Source of the DNA: a bacterium
GTDB lineage: Bacteria > Actinomycetota > Acidimicrobiia > Acidimicrobiales > Ilumatobacteraceae
Assembly (NCBI GenBank): GCA_029978815.1
Contig: JAPOIQ010000031.1
Span: 1 to 9,017 of the forward strand
Length of the DNA: 9,017 bases
Direction: 5' to 3'
The position numbers were made by a program, and so were the translations under genes. Below are positions 1 through 5,216 of the stretch, piece after piece. The stretch's first letter is position 1, and every line of letters starts with the position of its first letter. The notes under the pieces are model-generated. The model was not told the origin of the DNA. It made no database searches and saw only the letters and a list, made by a program, of their open reading frames with translations.

Positions 1-1
1 A

Positions 2-130
2 GCTGTCACATCTCCCGGCGGAACAACCGCCGCTGGTCTTGCTGTATTGAGTGAGAGCGGCTTCTCAGCTCTTGTTCGAGATGCCGTACTTGCGGCGAAA
101 ACAAGGAGCGAAGAGCTCGGAGCAAACTGA
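2..130 (+). CDS. proC: Pyrroline-5-carboxylate reductase, C-terminal end (partial)
   Basis: Only the last 42 codons are in the window, ending at TGA 128-130; the 5' part lies off the left edge. The peptide opens with AVTSPGGTTAAGLAVL and ends with a helix containing LVRDAVLAAKTRSEELG. This matches the C-terminal dimerisation domain of ProC, where VTSPGGTT is a hallmark and the chain usually ends soon after a RS-ELG motif. The family reduces 1-pyrroline-5-carboxylate to L-proline with NAD(P)H in the cytoplasm, the last step of proline synthesis. The stop falls where the family normally ends, so the gene looks intact at this end. There is no terminator right after the stop. The first strong one is at 236-284, which could serve proC unless a separate short RNA is made there. 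I am confident of the family but cannot judge the missing part. Confidence 0.87.
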   Translation, partial: AVTSPGGTTAAGLAVLSESGFSALVRDAVLAAKTRSEELGAN

Positions 131-141
131 GATCTGCGCGC

Positions 142-159
142 TTGTGAAATATTTCCCCA
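142..159. promoter_or_regulatory. Rex-operator-like site 1, downstream of proC
   Basis: TTGTGAAATATTTCCCCA resembles the Rex operator consensus TTGTGAANNNNTTCACAA. The left half-site is perfect (7/7) and the right half-site matches 5/7. By this simple count it equals the operator in front of rex at 1551-1568, although the right half loses the CACA core. It lies 11 bases after the proC stop and directly abuts a second, weaker site. Binding by Rex is an inference. Confidence 0.4.
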
Positions 160-177
160 GTGTGGCACTTTTCACAC
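160..177. promoter_or_regulatory. Rex-operator-like site 2, overlapping a -35 box
   Basis: GTGTG (160-164) and CACAC (173-177) form an inverted repeat with an 8-base spacer, the same geometry as the Rex consensus TTGTG-N8-CACAA. Ten of the 14 defined consensus bases match. The site starts exactly where site 1 ends and covers the putative -35 box TTTTCA at 169-174. A repressor bound here would block that promoter, as proposed for the rex promoter itself. Confidence 0.35.
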
Positions 178-197
178 CGCCATTTTCTGTCTAACAT
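169..197 (+). promoter_or_regulatory. Candidate promoter for a short transcript after proC
   Basis: A -35-like TTTTCA (169-174, 4/6 to TTGACA), a 17-base spacer and a -10 TAACAT (192-197, TANNNT type) predict a transcription start near 203-206. The -35 lies inside Rex-like site 2. Transcription from here would meet the terminator at 236-284 after about 80 nt. This is read by eye only and could be chance. Confidence 0.35.
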
Positions 198-203
198 GGA
201 CTG

Positions 204-284
204 TGTTGAGCCGCACCGGTGATAACCGGAAGCGCCGACGGGGCTAGTGCCATCGGGGGGGTGGGACTAGCCCCAGTCGTTTTT
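204..284 (+). ncRNA. Candidate short RNA (about 80 nt) or leader between proC and the SAM hydrolase gene
   Basis: The interval is bounded by the predicted start near 204 and the T-tract ending at 284. It would contain a small hairpin (CCGGT 216-220, loop GATA, ACCGG 225-229) and the long terminator hairpin 236-279. I match it to no known RNA family. The same interval also holds a mini-frame from GTG 203 to TAG 245-247, which would make a 14-residue arginine-rich peptide, so it could instead be a leader-peptide transcript. The simplest alternative is that it is only the 3' untranslated region of proC. The 5' end is an estimate. Confidence 0.3.
236..284 (+). terminator. Strong rho-independent terminator
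   Basis: Arms 236-248 and 266-279 pair over 13 base pairs with a single bulged A at 275 (CGAC plus GGGGCTAGT against ACTAGCCCC plus GTCG). After one G-G mismatch (249/265) the helix continues for 5 more pairs, one of them G-U (250-254 with 260-264), closed by a loop of five G. A run of five T follows at once (280-284). This is a standard intrinsic terminator layout on the + strand, with an unusually long stem. The reverse orientation is unlikely because no T-run follows the hairpin on that strand. Confidence 0.75.
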
Positions 285-533
285 CAGGCCTCGTCAAGTA
301 GCAGGGCTGTTTGACACTCTTGTCAGCATGGTCGCACTCAGGCGCGCGGTGATGTCGACGAGCTTGTGCGTGACATGACGAATATCGGCGTTCGCTTGCA
401 TGGTGTCGAGACGGCGGATGGCTTATCGCAGATGTAGAACGAGGCATCATCGCTTGATGTTTCGAGATGGTATTTTCGCCACGACACGACTTCATGCGAC
501 CACCGCTGTTGACCTGGCGTTAGCGTCAGAGGT
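285..533. other. Intergenic stretch with no recognisable gene
   Basis: I find no convincing gene here. The longest plausible + frame (315-512) has an internal TAG at 435-437, no good start and no familiar motif. The reverse-strand frames give low-complexity, unfamiliar peptides. Small structures are present: a TGACA/TGTCA palindrome at 312-325 preceded by a consensus-like TTGACA (311-316), and a 10-pair hairpin with 5-base loop at 440-464 including two G-U pairs. Presumably the tract holds upstream control for the next gene. No clear promoter pair is visible apart from the -10-like box at 521-526. Confidence 0.5.
521..526 (+). promoter_or_regulatory. -10-like box, probable leaderless start of the SAM hydrolase gene
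   Basis: TAGCGT fits TANNNT and lies 7 bases before the GTG at 534, placing the transcription start at or next to the start codon. No Shine-Dalgarno site lies at normal distance; the AGAGG at 528-532 is only 1 base from the GTG. No good -35 box is seen. The evidence is the recurring pattern at 1575-1580, 5217-5222 and 7575-7580. Confidence 0.35.
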
Positions 534-1400
534 GTGAGTAGGCGCTTCGAGACCATCTCGTTTCTTTCTGACTACGGACTTGCCGACGAGTTCGCAGGTG
601 TGTGCTCGGCGGTGATCAGAGATCTTGCTCCTCACGTAAGTGTTGTCAACCTCACGCATTCGATCCCGGCGTTCGACGTCCGAGCTGGAGCGCTCGCACT
701 CGCTCGCTCAGTGGCGTACCTGCCGGAGGGTGTCATCCTTGCCGTCGTTGACCCAGGGGTTGGCACTGATCGCAAAGCAATCGCCGTTGAGGTTGCTGGT
801 GGGGCTGGCATCTTCGTGGCTCCTGATAATGGCCTCATCGCTCCAGCCGTCGCGATAGCGGGCGGTGCAGAACGTGCCTTCCAGATCACGAATCAGGAGA
901 TCATTCTGAGCGGAGCTGGTGGAACCTTTGATGGGCGAGATGTGTTCGCGCCCGCCGCCGCACAACTCTGTAATGGTGTTCCGATCGAAGAACTTGGCCC
1001 AGAGCTTGATCCCTCGCTATTGATGCCATCGGCGATACCGCTTCCACGGGAAGAAAACGACACAGTGATCGCCGAGGTTTTGTGGGTCGATCATTTTGGG
1101 AACTGCCAGCTCAACGTTGGGCCAGAGGACATTCCAGTTGGCTGGGGTCCGGTGATTTCGCTCACGCTGCCCGACCCAGCAGAACCTGGCGTGACGGTGG
1201 TGCGGTCTGCTCAGCTGGCAACCAGCTTCGGTGCAATCGGTGGAGGTATCGGCCTCATCGTTGACTCGCTCGGCATGTACGCGATTTGCCTTGACCGAAG
1301 ATCAGCAGCAGGCGAACTCGTCCTTGATGTTGGCGATCAGGTCGTGATTGCTCAAGGCGAAGTCGAACTCGTGACGACACCGGTCTCCTTTGGTCGGTAG
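534..1400 (+). CDS. SAM hydroxide adenosyltransferase (DUF62 / SAM hydrolase family)
   Basis: Predicted 288-residue cytoplasmic enzyme that would split S-adenosylmethionine into adenosine and methionine using water. It belongs to the family that also includes fluorinase and chlorinase. Family motifs in order: ISFLSDYG (8-15) with nucleotide-site Asp13, THSIP (41-45), VVDPGVGTDR (71-80), VAPDNG (95-100), TFDGRDVFAPAAA (131-143) and DHFGN (186-190), then the C-terminal beta domain. Length is close to the family norm. Of the Asp-Arg-His triad described for DUF62 hydrolases, Asp73 and Arg80 are present but the His position is Asp133 (codon GAT 930-932). Start: GTG 534 is the only start codon between the upstream stop at 510-512 and the first conserved strand. 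It lacks a proper Shine-Dalgarno site and is probably leaderless. Family is sure; exact activity less so because of the triad change. A 27-codon membrane gene follows 10 bases later. Confidence 0.9.
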   Translation: MSRRFETISFLSDYGLADEFAGVCSAVIRDLAPHVSVVNLTHSIPAFDVRAGALALARSVAYLPEGVILAVVDPGVGTDRKAIAVEVAGGAGIFVAPDNGLIAPAVAIAGGAERAFQITNQEIILSGAGGTFDGRDVFAPAAAQLCNGVPIEELGPELDPSLLMPSAIPLPREENDTVIAEVLWVDHFGNCQLNVGPEDIPVGWGPVISLTLPDPAEPGVTVVRSAQLATSFGAIGGGIGLIVDSLGMYAICLDRRSAAGELVLDVGDQVVIAQGEVELVTTPVSFGR

Positions 1401-1410
1401 GGTCAGCGAC

Positions 1411-1494
1411 ATGCGTCCCGCCACCACCCTCGCTCTCGGTTTGCTGTTGCTGGCCATCTTGGTTGCCGGCTCGGTTTCGCTGCTGCGTCTCTGA
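1411..1494 (+). CDS. Single-helix membrane microprotein, 27 residues
   Basis: ATG 1411 to TGA 1492-1494 encodes a 27-residue peptide beginning MRPATTLALG and ending VSLLRL. Residues 7-25 form one uninterrupted hydrophobic helix rich in Leu, Ala and Val, long enough to cross a membrane, with Arg2 and Arg26 flanking it. An AGGG (1399-1402) lies 8 bases before the ATG, overlapping the stop of the SAM hydrolase gene, so the two are probably co-transcribed. The next gene, rex, has its own promoter further on. I do not recognise a named family and assign no function. It could be a small membrane anchor or partner, or a chance frame. The clean hydrophobic composition, tight spacing and ribosome-binding-like sequence favour a real gene. 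Confidence 0.5.
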   Translation: MRPATTLALGLLLLAILVAGSVSLLRL

Positions 1495-1550
1495 CGACGC
1501 TCTTCGCCACTCGCATGCCAAATGAAGTTGAAAAACTCTTCAGCGCGACT

Positions 1551-1568
1551 TTGTGAAGTTACGCACAA
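1551..1568. promoter_or_regulatory. Rex operator in front of rex (autoregulatory)
   Basis: TTGTGAAGTTACGCACAA matches the Rex operator TTGTGAANNNNTTCACAA at 12 of 14 defined bases, with perfect outer TTGTG/CACAA. It lies 20 bases before the rex ATG and covers the putative -35 box TTGTGA (1551-1556). In Streptomyces coelicolor Rex represses its own rex-hemACD operon through such a site and is released when NADH rises. The same gene order here makes this assignment strong. Confidence 0.85.
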
Positions 1569-1580
1569 GCGATCTATCAT
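1551..1580 (+). promoter_or_regulatory. rex-hemACD promoter
   Basis: A -35 TTGTGA (1551-1556, 4/6), an 18-base spacer and a -10 TATCAT (1575-1580, 5/6 to TATAAT) predict transcription starting near 1587-1589, at the rex ATG. The mRNA would therefore be leaderless or nearly so. The -35 is embedded in the Rex operator, so repressor and RNA polymerase would compete. Confidence 0.65.
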
Positions 1581-1588
1581 GGTCAGCG

Positions 1589-2287
1589 ATGTCCCCCCAT
1601 CGATCACGCCGACGCATTCCTGACGCGACCGTCGCCAGATTGCCGATCTACCTGCAATTGCTGACTGAGCAACTTGAACGCGGCGTCGCAAACATCTCCT
1701 CAGACGAACTTGCAACCCTTGCAGCGGTGAATGCAGCGAAGGTGCGAAAAGACCTTTCCTACATGGGTAGCTACGGCACCCGAGGAGTCGGATACGACCT
1801 CGAATATCTCGTATACCAAATCCGGCGCGAGCTTGGCCTCGACCATGAGTGGAGCATCGTCATTCTCGGCGCCGGCCATCTCGGCCAAGCTCTCACCGGG
1901 TACGGAGGGTTTTCTGAGCGTGGATATTCCATCGAAGGCATTTTTGATATCGATGACCAAAAAGTTGACGTCACCGTCGGCGGAGTCCGCGTCCGTCACC
2001 TAGACGAGTTGCCGCAAGTCGTTGCGCAACGCTCCGTTTCAATCGGAGTAATCGCAACCCCGGCCGAATCAGCCCAAGACGCAGCCGACCGTCTCGTCAA
2101 GAGCGGCGTCACAAGCATCTTGAACTTCGCCCCAGTTGTCGTCAATGTTCCGCTTGGTATCAGCGTTCGTCGGGTCGACCTCTCGGTTGAATTGCAAATC
2201 CTCTCGTACCACGAGCAACGTCGTCTCACCGCTGCTGCGCAACTTCGTGCAGTAGCGGGTGAAGGCGTCGGGAACGCCACGGCGTAG
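1589..2287 (+). CDS. rex: Redox-sensing transcriptional repressor Rex
   Basis: Predicted 232-residue DNA-binding repressor that senses the NADH/NAD+ ratio. The N-terminal winged-helix part contains IPDATVARLPIYL (10-22) and the wing region KVRKDLSYMGSYGTRGVGYD (51-70). The Rossmann domain has the dinucleotide motif GAGHLG (94-99) with an acidic strand end (FDID). The C-terminal helix, including VDLSVELQILSYHEQRR, is the domain-swapped dimer helix of the family. Length fits Rex. I choose ATG 1589 rather than the in-frame GTG at 1553: the earlier start would put the operator and -10 box inside the gene, and Rex proteins normally begin just before the R-x-IP-ATV motif. No Shine-Dalgarno site is visible, consistent with a leaderless mRNA. 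hemA begins 12 bases after the stop, so the heme genes probably share its Rex-controlled promoter. Confidence 0.95.
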   Translation: MSPHRSRRRIPDATVARLPIYLQLLTEQLERGVANISSDELATLAAVNAAKVRKDLSYMGSYGTRGVGYDLEYLVYQIRRELGLDHEWSIVILGAGHLGQALTGYGGFSERGYSIEGIFDIDDQKVDVTVGGVRVRHLDELPQVVAQRSVSIGVIATPAESAQDAADRLVKSGVTSILNFAPVVVNVPLGISVRRVDLSVELQILSYHEQRRLTAAAQLRAVAGEGVGNATA

Positions 2288-2299
2288 GGTTCAGACCAC

Positions 2300-3568
2300 A
2301 TGTCTGTCCTCGTTGTAGGTGTGAACCACCGCACCGCTCCGCTCGACCTTCTCGAACGAGTTGCCCTCGACGCTCAAGGCGTAGCGAAAGCTGTCTCTGG
2401 CCTAGTTGCACTTGACAGTGTTCGGGAAGCAGTGGTGCTCAGTACCTGCAACCGCACCGAGGTGTATGCAATCGCTGAGCTGTTTCACCGAGGCTTTGAC
2501 GACATTCAGAATGTTCTCGCAACAGCTGCTGGTGTCGACCTAGACACTCTCAGCTCGCACATGTATGCCGAACATGATGACGCTGCGGTGCGACATTTGT
2601 TCTCTGTTGCGGCTGGACTTGATTCGATGGTGCTTGGCGAGGGCGAAGTTCTTGGCCAAGTTCGTGATGCGTGGGAAATTGCTCGTGCCGAGGGTGCAGC
2701 ACGCGCCGGACTCAACCTGTTGTTCCGTCACTCACTTGAAACCGGTAAGCGCGCAAGAACTGAAACTGATATCGCTCGAGGCACGGCATCGATTAGCCAT
2801 GCTGCGGTCGAGATGGCGCTTGATCATTTTGGTTCGCTTGATGACATCAGTGTTGCGGTTGTTGGGGCTGGTGTGATGGGCGAGGGCATCGCCGTCGCGC
2901 TGCATTCCCATGGCGTTGCGCACATGGCGGTTCTTAACCGCACCGAAGAGAAAAGCCGTCAAATCGCTGATCGGGTGAATGGCAAGGTGCAACCGCTGTC
3001 ATCGCTCGATGCTGCGCTCAGAGAGTCGGATCTCATCATCACGTGCACGGGCGCACCAGAGCCGATCATCACTTCAGACATGTTCCAGTCAGCAATAGAT
3101 AATGAGCGCTCAACGGTCATCATCGATATCGCTGTGCCGCGAGACGTTCATCGCGATGTGTGCGCAATCGCCGATATCACCGTGCTCAACCTCGAAGACG
3201 TGCAGCGCTGGGCCGATCGTGGCCTTGAAGCACGCTCTGCATCGGTGGATGCAGTCCGTTCAATCGTCGATGACGAACTCGACCGCTATTTCGTTGCGTC
3301 ATCGGCAGTGCAGGCGGCACCGCTGATATCTGCCCTCCGTGAACGCTTTGACGAAATTCGGCGAGATGAACTCGACCGTGTGGCATCACGTCTTGACGAA
3401 GATGCACGCAAGGCTCTCGATGTTGTCACCACTCAACTGCTTGCGAAGTTGCTTCATGAGCCGTCGGTTCGGTTGCGTTTAGAGGCCGGTTCGCCTCGAG
3501 GTGAGCGCCTCGCGTCGGCGGTGGTTGACCTTTTCAATCTCGACGATCCAAATACTGGCGACGACTAG
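2300..3568 (+). CDS. hemA: Glutamyl-tRNA reductase
   Basis: Predicted 422-residue enzyme that reduces the glutamate of Glu-tRNA(Glu) to glutamate-1-semialdehyde with NADPH, the first committed step of the C5 route to tetrapyrroles. The N-terminal catalytic domain opens with VVGVNHRTAPLDLLERVA and carries the nucleophile Cys50 in STCNRTEVY (48-56), followed by HLFSVAAGLDSMVLGEGEVLGQV. The NADPH domain has VAVVGAGVMGEG. The C-terminal part contains the dimerisation helices, with LLAKLLHEPSVRLR near the end. Length is normal for the family. ATG 2300 gives the canonical N-terminus; TAGGG at 2285-2289 is a weak ribosome-binding candidate. It lies 12 bases after rex and 12 before hemC. It supplies the substrate for HemL at 6230. 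Rex control by readthrough from the rex promoter is inferred from the spacing and the Streptomyces precedent. Confidence 0.96.
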   Translation: MSVLVVGVNHRTAPLDLLERVALDAQGVAKAVSGLVALDSVREAVVLSTCNRTEVYAIAELFHRGFDDIQNVLATAAGVDLDTLSSHMYAEHDDAAVRHLFSVAAGLDSMVLGEGEVLGQVRDAWEIARAEGAARAGLNLLFRHSLETGKRARTETDIARGTASISHAAVEMALDHFGSLDDISVAVVGAGVMGEGIAVALHSHGVAHMAVLNRTEEKSRQIADRVNGKVQPLSSLDAALRESDLIITCTGAPEPIITSDMFQSAIDNERSTVIIDIAVPRDVHRDVCAIADITVLNLEDVQRWADRGLEARSASVDAVRSIVDDELDRYFVASSAVQAAPLISALRERFDEIRRDELDRVASRLDEDARKALDVVTTQLLAKLLHEPSVRLRLEAGSPRGERLASAVVDLFNLDDPNTGDD

Positions 3569-3580
3569 GACACCAATGAA

Positions 3581-4453
3581 ATGAGCGGTGTCATTCGACT
3601 CGCAACACGTGGAAGTCGACAGGCCGTCACTCAAGCAGAAGGTGTTCGCTCGTCTCTCGCTCACCGTGGATTCGACAGTGAACTCATCATCGTTGACACC
3701 CACGGCGATCGAACACAGTCAGCGAATATTCCGTTACATCACATTGGCGGCCAGGGTGTCTTTACCAAAGAGGTTCAAGAGGCCGTTCTTGATGGTCGTG
3801 CAGATGCGGCAGTGCATTCTGCAACGGATCTTCCAACTGACCGACCCGCCGAACTTTTAATCGGTGCATTTATGGCGCGCCGTTCTGCATCCGATGCTCT
3901 CATTGGACGCAAACTGAACGATCTTGCCATCGGAGCGACGATTGCAACCGGATCAGTTCGCCGGCGAGCACAACTGACGGAAATCCGTCCCGATCTCAAC
4001 TTCATTGAGTTGCGGGGGAATATCGAAACTCGCCTGCAGAAAATTCCTGACGGTGGTGCGATCGTGATGGCGATAGCCGCACTTGAGGTTCTGGATCTCA
4101 CTGCTCAGATCGCCGAAGAACTCGACCCGAATGTATTCGTCCCAGCTGTCGGTCAAGGTGCTGTCGCTCTCGAATGTCGAGGCGATGACGCAAGGACAGT
4201 TGAGGCATTGAAGAGCATTAACGATGACGTGACGTGCACTTCCGTCACGGTCGAACGCGCCTACCTCGGCGAACTTGGCGCGGGTTGCTCTGCCCCAGTC
4301 GGTGCCCATGTTGTCAATAAGAGCCTCACAGCCTTTCTCGGTGGAGCCGAGATGAACTTCCGGTCGACCATCGAATTAGTGGGTGATCTCGAACGCGACG
4401 TTGAGGCAGCACGAACGCTCGCAGTGACCGCGCGGTCTGTCGCCGGAGTGTGA
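3581..4453 (+). CDS. hemC: Porphobilinogen deaminase (hydroxymethylbilane synthase)
   Basis: Predicted 290-residue cytoplasmic enzyme that joins four porphobilinogens into hydroxymethylbilane. Motifs: RLATRGS (6-12), HIGGQGVFTKEVQEAVLDGRADAAVHS ending near 80, IATGSVRRRAQL with the paired arginines, LRGNIETRLQK, and VGQGAVALECR. Cys236 in GAGCSAPVGAH is the dipyrromethane cofactor attachment site. The catalytic Asp is present (Asp83), but the preceding residue, the cofactor-contacting Lys83 of the E. coli enzyme, is Thr82 (codon ACG 3824-3826). Otherwise it looks intact, slightly shorter than the usual length of about 310. ATG 3581 gives the canonical N-terminus. AGGA at 3567-3570 is 10 bases upstream, and a two-codon frame ATG-AAA-TGA (3576-3584) ends overlapping this start, so re-initiation is possible. 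hemD follows after 1 base. Confidence 0.95.
   Translation: MSGVIRLATRGSRQAVTQAEGVRSSLAHRGFDSELIIVDTHGDRTQSANIPLHHIGGQGVFTKEVQEAVLDGRADAAVHSATDLPTDRPAELLIGAFMARRSASDALIGRKLNDLAIGATIATGSVRRRAQLTEIRPDLNFIELRGNIETRLQKIPDGGAIVMAIAALEVLDLTAQIAEELDPNVFVPAVGQGAVALECRGDDARTVEALKSINDDVTCTSVTVERAYLGELGAGCSAPVGAHVVNKSLTAFLGGAEMNFRSTIELVGDLERDVEAARTLAVTARSVAGV
4445..4448 (+). promoter_or_regulatory. Ribosome-binding site of hemD inside the end of hemC
   Basis: GGAG ends 6 bases before the hemD ATG at 4455 and lies within the last codons of hemC. It supports that start and tight translational coupling of the two genes. Confidence 0.6.
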
Positions 4454-4454
4454 G

Positions 4455-5174
4455 ATGCGAGACGTGAGACCTGAGTCACTTCTCGGTCGTCGTGTCGTGA
4501 CAACTCGGCCAGAGCGAGGCGAACTGGAGGAGATGCTCGAGCGATATGGAGCAACTGTGATTCACCTTCCGCTCACCGAGATCATCGATCTTCCTGTGAC
4601 GGTAACTGTCGGATCATCTTTCGACTGGCTTGTCGTCACCTCTGCCAATGGGGCTAGGCGGAGCCAACCGTGGGTCGATCGCTCGGCAAAGTTGTGCGCA
4701 GTTGGATCAGCGACGGCATCAACCTTGAGTGAGATAGCGAAGCGAGAAGTCGACCTCGTTCCAGAGCAGGCGTCAGGAGAAGATCTTGTTCGGAGTTTTC
4801 CCGCAGCCCCTGTAAACGGCGGCTCAGTCGTCATCGTGAGAGGCGAGCAGGCCTCTCACGACGTTCGCGTCGGTATCGAGCAACTCGGATGGAGTGTGAC
4901 CGATGTTGTGACCTACCGCACTGAGCGACGAGGGCTATCCACGACAACTGTGAGTGAAGCGGTATCTGCTGAAGTCGTTGTTCTTGCGGCGAGCTCTGCT
5001 GCGGAGGCGTGGGCGGCTCTGTGCACGACAGGTGACTATGTGTCTCCACCGGTCATCGCGATCGGTACCCCAACGGCAAAAACGGCATTGTCTCGGGGCT
5101 TACATGTTGCTGGCACTGCCAATCCATCATCGGTCGATGGCCTTGTGCGAGCGACGGTCGAGTACTTCAACTGA
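4455..5174 (+). CDS. hemD: Uroporphyrinogen-III synthase
   Basis: Predicted 239-residue enzyme that cyclises hydroxymethylbilane and inverts ring D to give uroporphyrinogen III, the branch point to heme, siroheme and corrinoids. The family is poorly conserved, but the signs are clear: RRVVTTRPERGELEEML near the N-terminus, then FDWLVVTSANGARR, LCAVGSATASTL, a VVIVRGEQ strand opening the second half, a DVVTYRTER segment, and VIAIGTPTAKTALSRG close to the end. Two alternating lobes are expected. It is a stand-alone enzyme; many actinobacteria have HemD fused to a uroporphyrinogen methyltransferase, and no such domain is seen here. It begins 1 base after hemC with a good Shine-Dalgarno site. The 54-base gap to hemB and a new -10 box suggest that a new transcription unit follows. 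Confidence 0.9.
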   Translation: MRDVRPESLLGRRVVTTRPERGELEEMLERYGATVIHLPLTEIIDLPVTVTVGSSFDWLVVTSANGARRSQPWVDRSAKLCAVGSATASTLSEIAKREVDLVPEQASGEDLVRSFPAAPVNGGSVVIVRGEQASHDVRVGIEQLGWSVTDVVTYRTERRGLSTTTVSEAVSAEVVVLAASSAAEAWAALCTTGDYVSPPVIAIGTPTAKTALSRGLHVAGTANPSSVDGLVRATVEYFN

Positions 5175-5216
5175 CGACTTCCTCCTCACAAATGTGCCGT
5201 CGGCGGCAGGTACTCG

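Noticed and set aside
6..197. Reverse-strand 63-residue frame with a C-x2-C motif across the proC end
   Set aside because: It lies opposite the clear ProC coding sequence and the promoter region, and shows no family resemblance beyond one short Cys pair.
236..274. Reverse-strand resemblance to the actinobacterial 6C RNA (C-rich hairpin loop)
   Set aside because: Only one C-rich loop is present, not the two of the 6C family, and the T-tract shows that the functional terminator strand is +.
244..556. Two overlapping reverse-strand frames of 72-83 residues in the intergenic region
   Set aside because: Both give unfamiliar, Ser/Arg/His-rich peptides without motifs, and one runs across the terminator hairpin and the other into the SAM hydrolase gene.
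1523..1542. Small hairpin with a GAAA loop between the microprotein and rex
   Set aside because: No T-run follows and the stem is short and bulged, so it is not supported as a terminator.
1553..1588. Longer rex N-terminus starting at GTG 1553
   Set aside because: The extra codons contain the Rex operator and the -10 box and have no match to Rex proteins.
2628..2660. Gln-to-Glu change in the HemA motif VLGEGEVLGQV
   Set aside because: Variants with Glu at this position are, as far as I recall, common in actinobacterial glutamyl-tRNA reductases, so it is not notable.
4905..4922. TTGTG-N8-CACTG sequence inside hemD as another Rex site
   Set aside because: It is internal to a coding region, matches the inner consensus poorly and has no promoter nearby.
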